A stretch of DNA of 64,000 nt from Daphnia pulex (lineage: Eukaryota > Arthropoda > Branchiopoda > Diplostraca > Daphniidae). This document shows positions 12,528 to 25,159 of this stretch, one piece after another. The translations under genes were made by a program, and so were the position numbers. Below the pieces are notes generated by a model that searched no databases, was not told the DNA's origin, and saw only the letters and a program-made list of their open reading frames with translations. The DNA lies in the NCBI RefSeq assembly GCF_021134715.1, contig NC_060019.1:10368001-10432000 (forward strand), read 5' to 3'. Position 1 is the first letter of the stretch. Each line of letters opens with the position of its first letter.

Positions 12528-15500
12528 TGTGTGTATAAACGATCAATAAAATGGAGGCAGCGGCAAGAGGTCTACGAAGACGACGACGACGTCGTCCTCC
12601 TCCTCCTCCATCACATCGCGTCGAGGGAGGGAGAACAGGGGGGGGGGAGCTTAATCTATAGAAAAGTAAAAAAGAAAAAAGAAGGAAAATGCGGGAGGAA
12701 ATATAAGGAGTTTTCAAACCACCCACCGACGCCACCACCCCCTTCAAATAAAGGGTGGGTGGGTATAGGAATAGAAGAGTATTATAAACAACCATCTATA
12801 GTCGCCGCCTCTACAGCCGCAGATATCTCTGCCGGCCGAGATGGATGTGCTGGACAACAACAACAACATCCCTTTCACCCCCTTCGACACACACACACAC
12901 ATCCTGGACGTTTTCTCCCCCCTCACGTCTGTTCCAGCATAAGGGCGCCTGGAATCTCATATTATATGAAAAGGGAGCTCAACCCTTTTCCTTTTTTTCG
13001 AATCCAATGAGACTGGGCACATTACATCCAACCAATACACAGACGGGAGAGAGAGAGAGAGAAAAACCCCCTTTTCGATCTAATTCTTTTCCAGCTCTCT
13101 CCCCTCATGCGGCAGCAGAGCCCTCCTGGGCCGGGAGAAAATCCATGGTCACCCCTTTTTTTTCTGTCGTCCCCCTCTTGCTTTTCATCTCTTTTTTCTT
13201 CTTCGCATTTCCTCTTCTTCTTCTTCTTCCCATTTGTTGTTGTGCGCCCAAAGAGCTGCAATGCAACCGTACAAGTCCCGATTTAGCTCCACCCCCTCCA
13301 CGTGTCGGTCCCGAAAAACAACCCCACGAGAAATTGATGTGGGTTGAAAATGAGTGTCGAAACAATCGCGCTGCATAAAAGAGATCAACAAACGACGACG
13401 TCGCAATCGCATCACATTGTCCTCTGACCGACGCGGGGAAGCGCCGACGACTGACAAAAATTCCGCGCTCAGCGTTTGTCGAAGGGGAAAAAAAGAAATT
13501 TGATGGTTGCGTAATTTTGCGAAAACAAAAAGGAAAGGGGGGGGGCGCGGTCAAATCAGTCGGATGGATAAATCATTGGCATTGATGAGGGCCAACACGA
13601 ATGAAATAGAAATGGGATCCCCCTAAAAAAAGAAGCGTGACCAAACAAACCCAAAAAATAAATAACTGAGAAAAGAAAACGTCTGGGAACGGGCGAAAAC
13701 ATATCAAAGTCCATCATCAATTTATGGACAGCGCACAACTACTGTGCCACTACTGCTATATACGTACACACACATCCGTGCAGTATGGCAGTATAACTAT
13801 GAGCTCGGCGTATATACCTCCGGATGCATTATTCCGGTTCTTTTGCCTCCTGCGGGCCCTGGCCTTTTGATCTATTATTCTCCAACGATTCCAGGAGAAC
13901 CCAAAAAGAACTAAAGGGACGCAGAAACTACAAGAAGAAGAAGAAGAAGAAGCAACTACTGGCCAAAAGTTTTGTGTGTGTGTCCTTTTGGGTGGGGAGG
14001 GGGTTTTCTGTGTGATACGTCCATAAATGAAGCATCAGCCTCCGGCCTAGGAGCCATCCGAAAAATGAAAGAGCCACAACACACACACACACACATAGAG
14101 AGAAAGTCTATAACCAAGTCAATCTATAGATCGTCTTTCACACAGCAGACAAATGGCGTTTACTTATGGATGTATAGATGGACTCTCTCTCTCTCACTCG
14201 ATTTTTCCTTTTTTCGTTTTGTTTTGTGTTTTTGGACCGTTGAACTTTTGGAGGGATGATGGAGAGTCATTACGTAGATGCAGCACCACCACATTCAGCT
14301 GATTGTGTCCGTCCCAACTCGCCTTGTATACACCAGCACCACTCTCTTTCCTTTCTTATTCTTATTTCGATGTTCTATCCATTAATGAAGAACCCCGACC
14401 AGCTCTTAACCCGGGACAGCCAACATAACCCTGGGCCCATCCGGCTTCTTCATCTCCTCCTGCAAAACTTATTGATTGAAACATCCATCATTCACCAATG
14501 ATGCGAACTGACTCAAATCGGAGAGAAACAACCAAACAACTTTTTCCTTTCTTTCTTTCCCCCACGTTGGTGCTGTGGTAATACGAAGCGACGGTATGGC
14601 CATCAACTTTTAGCTGCCAGAGATTCAAGTCTAAATGCGGCCACACCCCAAATAAATATAGGTGGAGACTCTCTCTCTCTATCAAGAAATGATGAAAGAA
14701 AAAGGGACCCAAAAAAAAAATTGTCTGTCGACTCTCGACGCTCGGTCGCGTCACATAGATATAGATATATTTCCATTTATATTTGATTTGGGCTGCACCC
14801 CCGACCGACGTCGAGGAATCCAATTGATTTTCGTCGTCGACGACGACGTCGCCGACAGATTATAAAAGAAGAAGAAGAAGAAAGAGGCAGCAGCTCTCTC
14901 CCAAGTTCTTTGCTCTATAGCCCACCGCCGCTCAACGTACATTCAATGATAGATTGAGGGAAAAAGGCAAAGAATAAAAGCAAAATGGAAGAAGAAGAAG
15001 AAGAAAAAACGACACAAAATGAGAGAGAGAGAGAAGAGAAAAGTGACGAGATTTCGCTCGACTAGTTTCGTTTCTTTTATTTTCCCTTTTTTCTATTCTT
15101 TTCTTTTTCATTCTCTCCACCATCCAACATCTCTCTCCCACTGTTATACTCGGTGCTGCTGGTGTATTATTGATCAGCAAGCCCCAACCCACCCACCCCC
15201 TTCTAACCCCACCCCGTTTCTCCCCCCCCCCTCCCTTCTCTATCCAATAATGTTACGTACTATAAAAAAAAAGAGAGAAGGAGAAAAAAGAGAAACGAGT
15301 GGAGCGAGGATGACTGCGGTTCGACTATGCGTTTCATCATCATCGGCTTCACATGAGATCCGACTCATCATTCGTCTTTATACTCATCCCATTTTTTGGG
15401 GAGGGATGAGGAGCGCTGCTCTTGTCTTTTATGTATATGTATACGCCGGTCTTATTTATTTCCGAGCAAATAAATTTCAAACCCAAATTAAAAGCAACGA

Positions 15501-16204
15501 TAATCATTCTTTTGTTTTCGAAAAAATAAATAAACAAGTTTTAGATCGAGATCCGGCTGGAAATTGAATAGTAACTTATTGCGTTCAAATAGAGTTAAAG
15601 CAATTCAATCTTCATTTGAGTTTCTCATTGCCGGAATTTTGTAATAACTTTTTTTTTTCTCCCGGTCAAATTCGATTTGGCCAGTGACAGTAGGCAGACC
15701 CAATTTCACGATTTACTATTACAGTTTTATCCCCCCCCCCCCTTCTACTCTTCTCTCTTCCCTTTTTTTCCCGAAACAAATAAATTGGATATGAAGAGAT
15801 GAACTTATGTTACTGTAGTGGACGCGCGGAACAAATAAAACTTGCTTTATTTTTTAAGATGAGGAAGATGATGATGCTTATACAACCGTCGTCCACTACT
15901 ATATACACAGTCCAGCGAACACTAACAATCACAGACCGGAAGACCCGGAACTGTGACTGTTTTCCGTTAAAACTCCAACTTTTTTTGTCCCCAATCCCAT
16001 TTTCAAAGAGGTACAACTCATAAAGTTGCTTGATAGAAAGATAATAAGATATCCTATTTTTGTGAAAAGATGCGAGCGCAGCGCAATAAAAAAAAATGAC
16101 ATTTACAAAATAATCCCGCGTCCATCTCTCGATTATTTCTGTTTACACTTTTTTGATTTGGTCACGCAGATGTGAACCAATCCAATCAACATGGCATTCA
16201 ACTC

Positions 16205-16220
16205 TTTTTTTTTTTTTTTT
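16205..16220. repeat. Poly-T run (16)
   Basis: Uninterrupted run of 16 T in AT-rich spacer DNA. Confidence 0.85.
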
Positions 16221-18340
16221 ACTTTTCTACTTACAACTCTAATAAAAATGAATAGACTACTATAAATAGTGCGTTGCAGGTCTGCACACGGGGGCATTCA
16301 ATTACGAGTGGGACCGACAACTTTTTCCCTTTTTATTTTCATTTTCCTGGTCCGCCGGTATTGGCGTCGATTCAAAACTCCCGGTCCTCTTTTATTTTCT
16401 ACCCATTTCCGTCTTTCGTTTAGAAAAAATTGCGTCGACCTATGCTGGCGATTGAATTCAATCAATTTCAAGCGAAATTCTTTGCAGAGATTTCCATGGA
16501 GACGGGTGGGGGGGAATTCGTTCGGTCAAGGCGGGATTGGTGGTACACGAACAACTGTACATTTTATGGATAGAGGTCAATTGAGCTTTAGGGCTCATCA
16601 GCCATTCATGGATTGAATTGGTGATAGGCTTCAGTGTCGGCCGGCCCGCCGAACTACTCACAGAGACACGTACTCATATATGGATAATGATTTCTCTGGA
16701 AATCTATAATGAATAGAATAGAACTGGCATCAGAACGGATCGTGTGTCACCCTGCCCGCCATTTGAACACACCCGAAAATATCCGACATTACGTCGGCTG
16801 CCAGTGCCGGCGTATTACAAAAGAAAAATAAATGAATACAGTAAATATCTAGTAAGAGAGGGGGGAGAAAAACAAATAAAAGTAAAAACAGAAAAAAAAA
16901 GAGAATCAAAAAGAAAAAGTTACTGCTGGAGGAGAGACGTTATTAAAAATGCAGTCCAAGTTTAGTAGCTGCACCGGGACTAGAATATTGAACACCGGGC
17001 CGGGACATATACCATTCGACATCGATGAGATAGAAGGGAGAGAGAGAAAAAAAGAAGGAATATAGATGGTTGGGAATAAATGTAAGAGTTTTCTGTGTAT
17101 AGATTACTCTTTGGCCGAAATCGAATAGATATAAAAACACGCCAAGAGTCACTATCGCATCTATACACACACAACAGAGTGTGGAATATCGATCGGGACT
17201 TTTTTTTTTTGTTTGCTTTTTCTTCTTCTTTCTCTCTCGACGATCCCGCTGAACTTACACATGTACTACGGGCCATCATTCCCGCTCTCATTATGTGATA
17301 TCCTAGCTCGGCGATGACCGCACTAAAACTCAGTTTAAGGGGCATTGTCAACGGTGGACGAATGGATCCAATTGGCTTAGTATTTCGCCTCCCCCCAAAA
17401 TTCAACAACGAAATGCAAAACCCCCAAATTTTATTTTTCAAATTCATTACCGACGTAATAAAAGTAGATTTCTTTCATGGCGTGTAAAATAAAAGAGGCG
17501 GGATAGAATGGATCTAACCGGAGAGAAGGAGGAGCTGCCGTTTTGATGAAAAATCCCGAGCTATACTACACAGAGCTCCGAGCCTGTGTGTACACCAGCG
17601 ACATACATCATCCTATCCAGCTGTCAAATATCGGAGAGCGGATAAACATCTGGACGGCGCAAAAAGAATATCCGAAGCAAAAGAGAAACAAACAAACAGA
17701 TAAAACGACAAAAAAAAAAAGCGCGATTTTTTGAAATCATCAATTACGGTTGAGGACTTAGCCGCTCGTTGCATAAGAAGTGAGACAAGAGCGGAACCGG
17801 GGGGGAGACTTTTGTCTGCCGCTATCTTTGTGTGCGTGAATGAATAAACGAGACAAAGCCCCGAGACTACGGGTGGGTGGTAAAAGGAATTGTTGAGAAA
17901 ATCAGAGCTTCCCAGTTATCGAAAGTCTCCAGAGGAGGACGGAAAAGTGTAGAGGGATCCGATCCATTTTCAGAGAAAAAATAAAACAAAAAAATCCTTG
18001 AAAAAATAAAATAAAATAAAAAGTTGCACAGAGGCGGAGACGACGCCATTTTGGTTGTGTGTGTGGGTGATATCTGTGCGTCTTGTGCCGGAGAAGGAGG
18101 AGGAGGGATGATGGAAAGGCCACTGAAGAAGAAGAAGCGTCGACGACGAGAGTATTGAGCGTCGTCAGAAGATCTCTCCACCCCTCGACGCCACCAACCG
18201 TCCGGAGAAAACGAGACGAGGCCAAATATCTTTCCTCTACGCCAAGACGGTGGCGCCTTGTCTCTAGCATTCTCCACGGGACAATCTATTATTTACGTAT
18301 ATACAGTAAACATATATAAATAAAAGGAGGTGGGGGCCCG

Positions 18341-19924
18341 TTGCTGCTGATGTTCCATTACACACACACAGAGAGAGAGATGCGTCCGATGAAACGAGAA
18401 AGAAATCAACCTATCGCGCTGCGGCTTGACACCTTTCTTCGTCGATACAATCCATCACTAGCAGCTTATTGCCGGTGAAATACGCCGGCCTTTCAAGACT
18501 ACAAGTCTCATTTAATCGAATGAGCATCCACTATCGGGTAATGAAGGTCCCAGTTCCATCCATCCAAAGCTGAGGGAACATGGCTTAGAGTTGTAGTCGT
18601 CACACAGGCCCAGAGTCTCTCTCTAGCTATACGTTGCTTTTTATGGCTCCATAGACTGTTCTATACACCCCGAGTCGAAATGCCAACTTGAGCCACTAAT
18701 AAAATACTGGATTCCACCAAAAGTAGTGGCTGAGAGGATTTCATGGCATCACTTTCAAAGTTTTGTGACCGACCCTTACCATCTCTCGGAAATATATCGT
18801 CATTTCCAATCAGTGTGGCCGCTCGAGAAACCGAGACCAAGTTGGTTACGGTGAACACCAGATGGCGATACTTTCTGAGTGACCAAAAAATGCGTTTGAA
18901 AAAAGATAATTTGGCGCCCATTTCGAATAACAACACGAGGATTGAGAATACCCTTAACAATATTCAAGATATGCCTACATGCCTGCCAAAATAACTCACG
19001 AGCTCTTTCAAGGGAATTGTGAAAGAATCAATGTTCTTGTTTGATCCTCAAGGAGACTTCTTTAAAACACTAGACTAGAACAAACGATAGTTTCCTACCT
19101 TGTGTTGTGTGTCCATACAGAGATTTCAGAGAAGATCCAATGTGTGTTGACTGATGATATCCCACATGGTATGAAGACTGCTGTGATCAATCCTCAGCTT
19201 TAATCAGGCATGACGATCAGTATATCCAATACCCAACACTGAATGCTGAGTACCTTGATCAAAACACGAGAACAAAGGTAAATGACATGTCTTGCAACTA
19301 ATGATCTATCTAAGCAATGATTGAAATATTAAATTAAGCACATTATTTAGTCATACATCAAACTAGAATACCTGAAGTTGGTGTTGGACTGTTGGTGAGT
19401 TGTGAAAATGAAAACTCGGTCACTTCATTCATGCCACTTCATTAAACTTAGTTTTTCCTGCTAGCTTTTATGGACAAATGAATCCAGTAAGTCAATACAC
19501 TTTTGAGTAACTGTGAGGTTCCCAGAATTCAAACTAGATGAGTATCAGGTTAATTAATCTTGATTAATCTTAATCAAAACGAACAACTAAGATGAAACCA
19601 TGTGACTGTGACCGATGTGGCGATGTGACTTTGAAGAGGTATGGACTAAAAGAGCGCCAAACGGCAAACGACGTTGTTACAATTAAAGACAAAAGATGGC
19701 GACCATTTTGTTTTTAAAATATGGGCGCCAATATAAAAAGGAAATTCTAATTTATGACGTTTGGTATTGAAAATCATGTATTGTTTGAAAATTATTATCT
19801 TAAATGGAAACTAAAAGTAAAATTACTTATAAGGACACTATTTTAATTCTATAATGTGATTTTAAATCGAATAGTTTCGTTAATATTTTGTTGGATGAAG
19901 GGAAATTTAGCAACAGCTATCAGA
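18341..19924. other. Spacer 3' of CLCA copy A
   Basis: No gene is recognised here. Base composition is more even and simple repeats are fewer than in the preceding 12 kb. It contains the CTCF-like motif at 18853-18867. Near 19694 there is a TGGCGACCATTTTG stretch resembling YY1-type sites, which is weak evidence. No AATAAA or ATTAAA for copy A was found close to its stop on the minus strand. Confidence 0.4.
18853..18867 (+). promoter_or_regulatory. CTCF-like motif (forward)
   Basis: GAACACCAGATGGCG contains CCAGATGGC, which fits the SYAGRKGGC core of the CTCF consensus. The same 15 bases occur inverted at 30404-30418, and the two copies point toward each other across the CLCA cluster. A role as an insulator or loop anchor is inference. 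Confidence 0.4.
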
Positions 19925-20045
19925 CACGATTGATCCAACTCGAAACAGTCGAATGGACTTTCGATATCAAAAGAGCAGATAGAAGGAAGATAAGCAGATC
20001 ACTGGAGCCCTTTAGTCCACTGCTTCCTATAATCCAACAAATGCA
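19925..20045 (-). pseudogene. Decayed CUB-domain exon downstream of CLCA copy A
   Basis: Read on the minus strand, bases 19947-19972 match copy B's CUB exon (25336-25361) at 24 of 26 positions. They encode FDIESPFD where copy B has FDIESPYD. Slightly upstream, GSSGLKGSSD is readable where copy B has SSSGLLTSPD. The surrounding sequence has lost the spacing and most CUB residues. It lies past the stop of copy A, so it is no longer translated. The simplest reading is that the ancestor carried a CUB exon and copy A lost it by decay and read-through of exon 12. Confidence 0.7.
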
Positions 20046-20078
20046 TTCAACAAGAGGAGTTAGCTTACATTTTATCAT

Positions 20079-23000
20079 TTAACGAGATCTATTTAAAAAA
20101 ATTATACCAGCTGAGCTTAAAAACTCGGGAGACAAAATGGTGTTTGGCTTGGTAAACCCGCGAATACTGGCGGTGGAAGATGACGATGAACTTGATTTTC
20201 CCGTAGAGGACACATGGGTGTCGGAGGTAGAGGACATGGCTGGGGTTGGATCCGCTTTTGATGCTTGGGTTGGCGGCTGTATAATATAAGCTAGTTGGAC
20301 AGATACGACGTTGGAAGTATTGCTCGCAACGTTCCTCTTGTTAGTGGCTCTCAGAGCGATGTAGTACGTCACGGGATCAATCGTATCCGGAAGAGCAAGT
20401 GACACACGTTGTTTGCTACCCGATTTAAGAGGTTGCAGGCTACCGCTGAGGACGTCCTTCTGTTCGAATTTCACAGGCTTGGAACCGAAATTGTTTTCCA
20501 ACAGGTTGTCGAATACCTCAGAATATTTGATCTGATACTCAGTTGCTGCATTATGGTACAATCGAAGGTGTCTAAAGTCATTCACAAAATATTGTTTAAC
20601 CCATGAATACCAGTTCCGCTATCCAGTTCTTGTCCAGGTGCCGTCCACTCGATTGTCAGCGACATACTATCAACCTCCATAGCGACGACTTTTAAATCTG
20701 TGACTCGGTTTGGGGGATAAGAATTAGATCGCGTTACAGGCTTTTCAACCTGAAATAATCGTGGATATTGGAATCAAATTTCAATTACAAAAGGATAACA
20801 AATTTTTACTAATGCATTACCCTGAACGTTCCACCAGATTCGACTCGATTGAAATCTCCCGTTGAAGTCTGCTGCAGCTGGCCCATACCGTCGTCGATAT
20901 AGGATGACTCTGTGCTGTTGACGACGCACACCACAGTGTAACGCCCTGCGTCAGATAGATCTAGGTAGTAGCGTGAATATATACCGTCGCTCTCAGTTGT
21001 GTCGGCTCCGACTCCAGTATCCACCAGATCGATTACTTGAAGAGTATTGTCAGGTTTCTGCACGTGAGCTCTGAATTGCGTTTCCGAGAATTTGAGAAAA
21101 TTAGTTGGCCGAATATTTAATGATTATTGGGAAGGATATTATTAATCGCCCATTGTAAAACAATTTAAAATATAAAAACATTTTTAGTAATTTAAAAGAA
21201 AGAATGTTATTTACTGAACGTTGGCACCGATTACACGATTTCGCCCTTGTTGGACGACAGCCACCAGCCGGACAGGTGTAACGCCAGCATCCACGACGAC
21301 TGTTCCACTAGGAACCAAACATTCCACGGTGATTGGGGGCGTTGAACTGGATCTCGATTTCGACTTGACGATTACATTGACATAGTCTTTCGTACTGGAA
21401 CCAACGGTCAACGAGAAAGTCCATGCACCTTCTTCGGCAATGCCAGGAATCTCGATGTAAGCCAGTTTAGCGGCATTGTCATAAATCACCGTGTTATACA
21501 CTTCACCACTTTTTGACTTGACGGTGAAGTTCTGCAAATAATTTCTGTCTGTATATTCTGCGAGGAAGGTGAGGTTCCGGCCAACGGTGAATTCGACAAT
21601 GGCCGAATCTTCGAATTTATTTCCGTTTTGGTATTTTTTCTGGAACAACTGAACATTCAAGTTCTTTGATTGTACTGCCGGTAAAAAGGCTAATGATCCT
21701 TTGAAAGCATCATTTAGTTCGTCGTTACTGCCCTTGTCATTGATAAAATAACTTTTCCCGTTGGTTTGTGTCGCCAAATTTTCGACTTCATTTTCAGCGT
21801 AGCGTCTTTAACAAGAGAAAATTATAGGTTGTTGAATTAATTGTTTGATAAATATTTGCATACCCAAAAGCAATAGAAACAACTCGAATTTGAGCGGAAG
21901 TCAGTTGGGGAGTTACATCCTTTATGTACGGACGTACATTCTGTCCACCGTCAGTCACTAACACTATGACGCCTCCATTCCCACCAGGCTTCAAGATCTA
22001 TTTGCACCAGAACTTCATGTTAGAATTAATCTACTTTGTTATTGAGAATGTAAGGTACAAAATATTACATCAATCGCCTTTTGGAGACCACAACCGATAC
22101 ATGTCCAGTCCTCGGTATCGTTGGGAACTTTGTCCATCAATTTCTGTCGTGTTTCATTCTTTACAATAGTCATGCTACTTAGCACCGTCGCATCCGAGCT
22201 ATTGATACCAAAAACGAAGTGAATTAGAGGAAATAATTAATCAGTTTAAAAAATATGTTAGGTTATAACAACATTTACTGGAACTTGACGATTCCTAACG
22301 AAGTTCCATCAGGAATGTCGTACTGAATCCAACGACGAGCCGCATCGTACAATCTCCCAATGCGATTCTAAAAATTACAAATCTTATAGTAGCAAATAAA
22401 TTGTACTGCAAATAGAACTACAGCTAGATCCAATATGCCTACATGATCGTCCATGCTGCCGGACACATCAGTAACTAGCACGTAACGAGCTCCATTCAAA
22501 ACTCGGACGACATTAAATGTTGGCTTCACATTGGCGATGTTGGCCGGCAAATTATTGTTTCCAACAAAATCGGCGTGACGCGAAATCACCGACCAGACAC
22601 TTTGCATGTCACAAACTGCGTTTTGCTTGTTTGGTGCTTCTCGATTGTGTTTGTGAAGACTAGATTCCTCGTCGTCACAGAAATGCATTGCCTAAAACAA
22701 GACAGAGTTAATTAACTTTAAAACAATCTTTTCAATTTAAAATACCGAAGAAAGCATCCTATGATCAGACATGATGGACGATCCTGGTTTGAACTGGTCG
22801 GTGAAACTGTAGGTGCAATTTGTGTCGTATAGGCCGGTTTTCGAATCGACATGACAACCATAATCATAAGTAAAGTCAACGGGCTGGTCAGAGCAAACAT
22901 TAGGCACAGAACTGGCCATTTGTTGTTGGGCAGGCGCTGCCCGGTAGAACATTGGGAAGGCAGAATCATCGCCCGTGTGGCCGTGCTCTTCAAATACTCC

Positions 23001-23746
23001 GTAACGCAGCCGAGCCCATTCTCTCACGAAAACTTTGCCTGTCATTTAAAATTAATTTTACATGGTAATTATGTAGGTACAATAAGAAAAAAAGATAACA
23101 CAACCTGCTGGTCCAAACTCAAATGTGCTGAATTCCGAATCGAAATTCATGATATAGTTGGGCGTCAGGTGAATAAATTCGCCAGGATCACCACATCCAC
23201 CCAATTGGACGGTGTATGGCTTGTCACCATATTTCCAGTTCGGAAGGTCAATTTGAATTTCGGCATCCTAGTTTAGTTTATAGAATATAGAATTGATCTA
23301 TTTGCGCATTCAGTTCTATTTTTCATAAGATAAATTTATTCAAGCTTACTTGCAAATTTTCCCATGTACTAGCGTTGGCTGTGACACTTTCCCAAGTCTG
23401 AGGGATCAAAATGTTCACCGATTTAATGTAGGAACGATTCCGCGTTGCTCCGTACAAAACAGCTGAAGCTTCAGTGATTAATAACTTTTTTAGGAAGAAT
23501 TTGTTGAATTGCTTTGTTAGTAGCTTTGAATAAAGAAACGTAAAACGCTATTAGAAAACTATTAAATTTTACCTTGATTTTATCTAATAAATCGCCAGCT
23601 TGATCTGGTTTGACATCAGGTGAAATCGCTACGACGATATCCCGATAGCCGTTGTTGGTTATGTTGACTCGGCTACCGAAAGCGTGAAGAGACAGGCAGC
23701 TAAAGATCAGCAACAAGATGAGAGGACGATGCTGACAGACCGTCAT
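20079..23746 (-). CDS. CLCA-family secreted protein, copy A (no CUB domain)
   Basis: Twelve exons (minus strand): 23746-23573, 23484-23350, 23267-23105, 23038-22746, 22691-22443, 22367-22279, 22198-22069, 21997-21864, 21805-21215, 21070-20821, 20749-20611 and 20545-20079, giving 937 residues. The order is a signal peptide (about 1-24), the CLCA N-terminal domain, a VWA domain and a fibronectin-like segment, ending in a Ser-rich tail. The family's protease motif HEWAHLRWGVF is REWARLRYGVF here (R163 and R167), so both zinc-binding histidines are missing. The VWA metal site is intact: D330-x-S332-x-S334, and TDG at 426-428. CLCAs are secreted modulators of chloride channels (vertebrate CLCA1 stabilises TMEM16A through its VWA domain). 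A channel-modulator or matrix role without proteolysis is inferred. The C-terminus is read-through sequence beyond the point where copy B splices to its CUB exon. Confidence 0.85.
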
Positions 23747-23802
23747 GGTGTCGTCCTTTTAAGGACAATAAAGTGGAATAGAAAGTGAAATTTTCAAACC
23801 AG

Positions 23803-23810
23803 TTTATATA
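23803..23810 (-). promoter_or_regulatory. TATA box of CLCA copy A
   Basis: TATATAAA on the minus strand, 57 bases upstream of the start codon. The leader between it and the ATG is conserved in the relic at 24331-24440 and partly upstream of copy B, which supports a real promoter and 5' leader. Confidence 0.5.
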
Positions 23811-24199
23811 CACGCAACCTAAGGGTGAAACAAAGAAAAAAGCGAGGGATATCCCACTCTTTTCTGGTGTTGCCTTCGTCTAAAATTAGGAAAACGGTCC
23901 GGAAATCCAGAAAGATTAAAAATTTCTGAAAAATACGAAATTTTGGAAAATCCCAGAAAACTAAGAAAATATCTGAAAATAATGGAAAATTAGACGAAAA
24001 TTAGACAAAAATTAGCAAAAAGTAAGAGAAATTAGGAAACATTTCTGGATAAAATTGGAAAATTTGATCAAATAAGAAAATATCCAAATTTTTATGGGAA
24101 TAATTTAGATCATTATGGAAACTCGGAAGTAGCTTTTGCATATTAAAACATTACATCATCTGCTTTTCCAGTTATCACACGCTTTCTAACCGATCTTGT

Positions 24200-24440
24200 T
24201 ATTTCCGGGGTCTTTGTGGTATAGTTGTCATTGTTCTAGTCGTTGGTGGTTGGTTTGGCGGCGGTTTTTACACGAATGATATATGAACGGAGATGATGTT
24301 TGATAAGTTGTTGGAAGCGCTGTTTAATAACAGACCGTCATGGTGTCTTAGTTTTGGGGACAATAAAGTGGAATAGTAAGTGAAATTAACAAATCAGTTG
24401 ATATACACGCAACCTAAAGAAGAAACAAAGAAAACAAGAT
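24200..24440 (-). pseudogene. Collapsed third CLCA copy (5' leader fused to exon 12)
   Basis: Bases 24331-24440 closely resemble the start codon and 5' leader of copy A (23734-23850), including CAGACCGTCATGG and the TATACACGCAACC element. Bases 24200-24330 closely resemble the Pro/Thr-rich part of exon 12 in copy B (25582-25710). The two are joined directly, with everything between the start codon and late exon 12 missing. This is what an unequal exchange or internal deletion in a tandem array leaves behind. The remnant cannot encode a CLCA. Confidence 0.75.
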
Positions 24441-25159
24441 TGCTCACCGTTGAAATATAAATTGAATAATACGCAAGATATAAATCAATTATCGGCAAGC
24501 CGCGGCAACTTTGTACCTTCGTCGTGGGGATTTTTGGATCAATAACTCTTCATTTTTTTTCTTTTTTCCTCGTGACGTTGAGAAACTTTTAAAGCAAACC
24601 AGATGGAGGCAGTTTAACAAACCTAATTTTTTCATCCCACTTCAATACTTCAAAGTACCTTTTTTCCATATCGGCTTACAAAAGGTGTTATTTTGACTGT
24701 TTTGTGTACTATGTAGTTTAGTTTGAGTTACAGTAAGGTTAGCCGAGTTATCCTTTACTCTCATCAATCAATATCAGCCAATGCAGAGAGTAAATAATCC
24801 AAGATAATTACATTTAAGGCTTTGGAAAGAATAATAAGAAATTTAGTAGCAGCGAATAAAAAAAAAACATTAAAGAATTCGTCATATCAACGGCGTAGGA
24901 AATGGGACTACATAGAAATTATCTTACTTTAGGAAAATCAAAATGAAGGTACTCAACTTACTTGACTTTTTTAAGACTTGTAACTTTAGCGGGGACAAGG
25001 AAAGCTGTTGATTATGCACAGGAACTCTTGACCATTTAGAACATAGTAAAGGCACGCAGTTTATGTTGCTGCTTAAAGTATTTTGTATTTACTGAAACTA
25101 ATTGCTCACTACTTGGCGCTGAAGGAAGTTAACAATAAAATTTGGAACCATTAAAATGA
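24441..25159. other. Spacer between CLCA relic and copy B
   Basis: No gene seen. The first 100 bases retain weak similarity to the region upstream of copy B (near 29270-29390), consistent with duplicated promoter DNA. The rest is AT-rich with no clear signal. Confidence 0.4.

Larger units (their letters stand above)
6401..18340. other. Gene-poor spacer rich in simple repeats
   Basis: About 12 kb without a supportable gene. All open frames here are short and lie in GA/CT, CA/GT, poly-A, poly-C or poly-G tracts. None shows domain-like composition or joins across splice sites. Landmarks are a 14-base C run at 7666-7679, CRE palindromes at 9705-9712 and 9961-9968, a 24-base AT-centred palindrome at 12504-12527, repeated GAC/GTC triplets near 12580 and 14836, and a 16-base T run at 16205-16220. 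It lies between two genes that converge on it (zinc finger on plus, CLCA copy A on minus). It may hold enhancers or non-coding RNA, but the sequence alone does not show either. Confidence 0.5.

Noticed and set aside
12447-13554. Overlapping open frames of up to 187 codons on both strands
   Set aside because: They are made of simple repeats (GAC, GA, poly-C, CA), with no domain and no splice connection.
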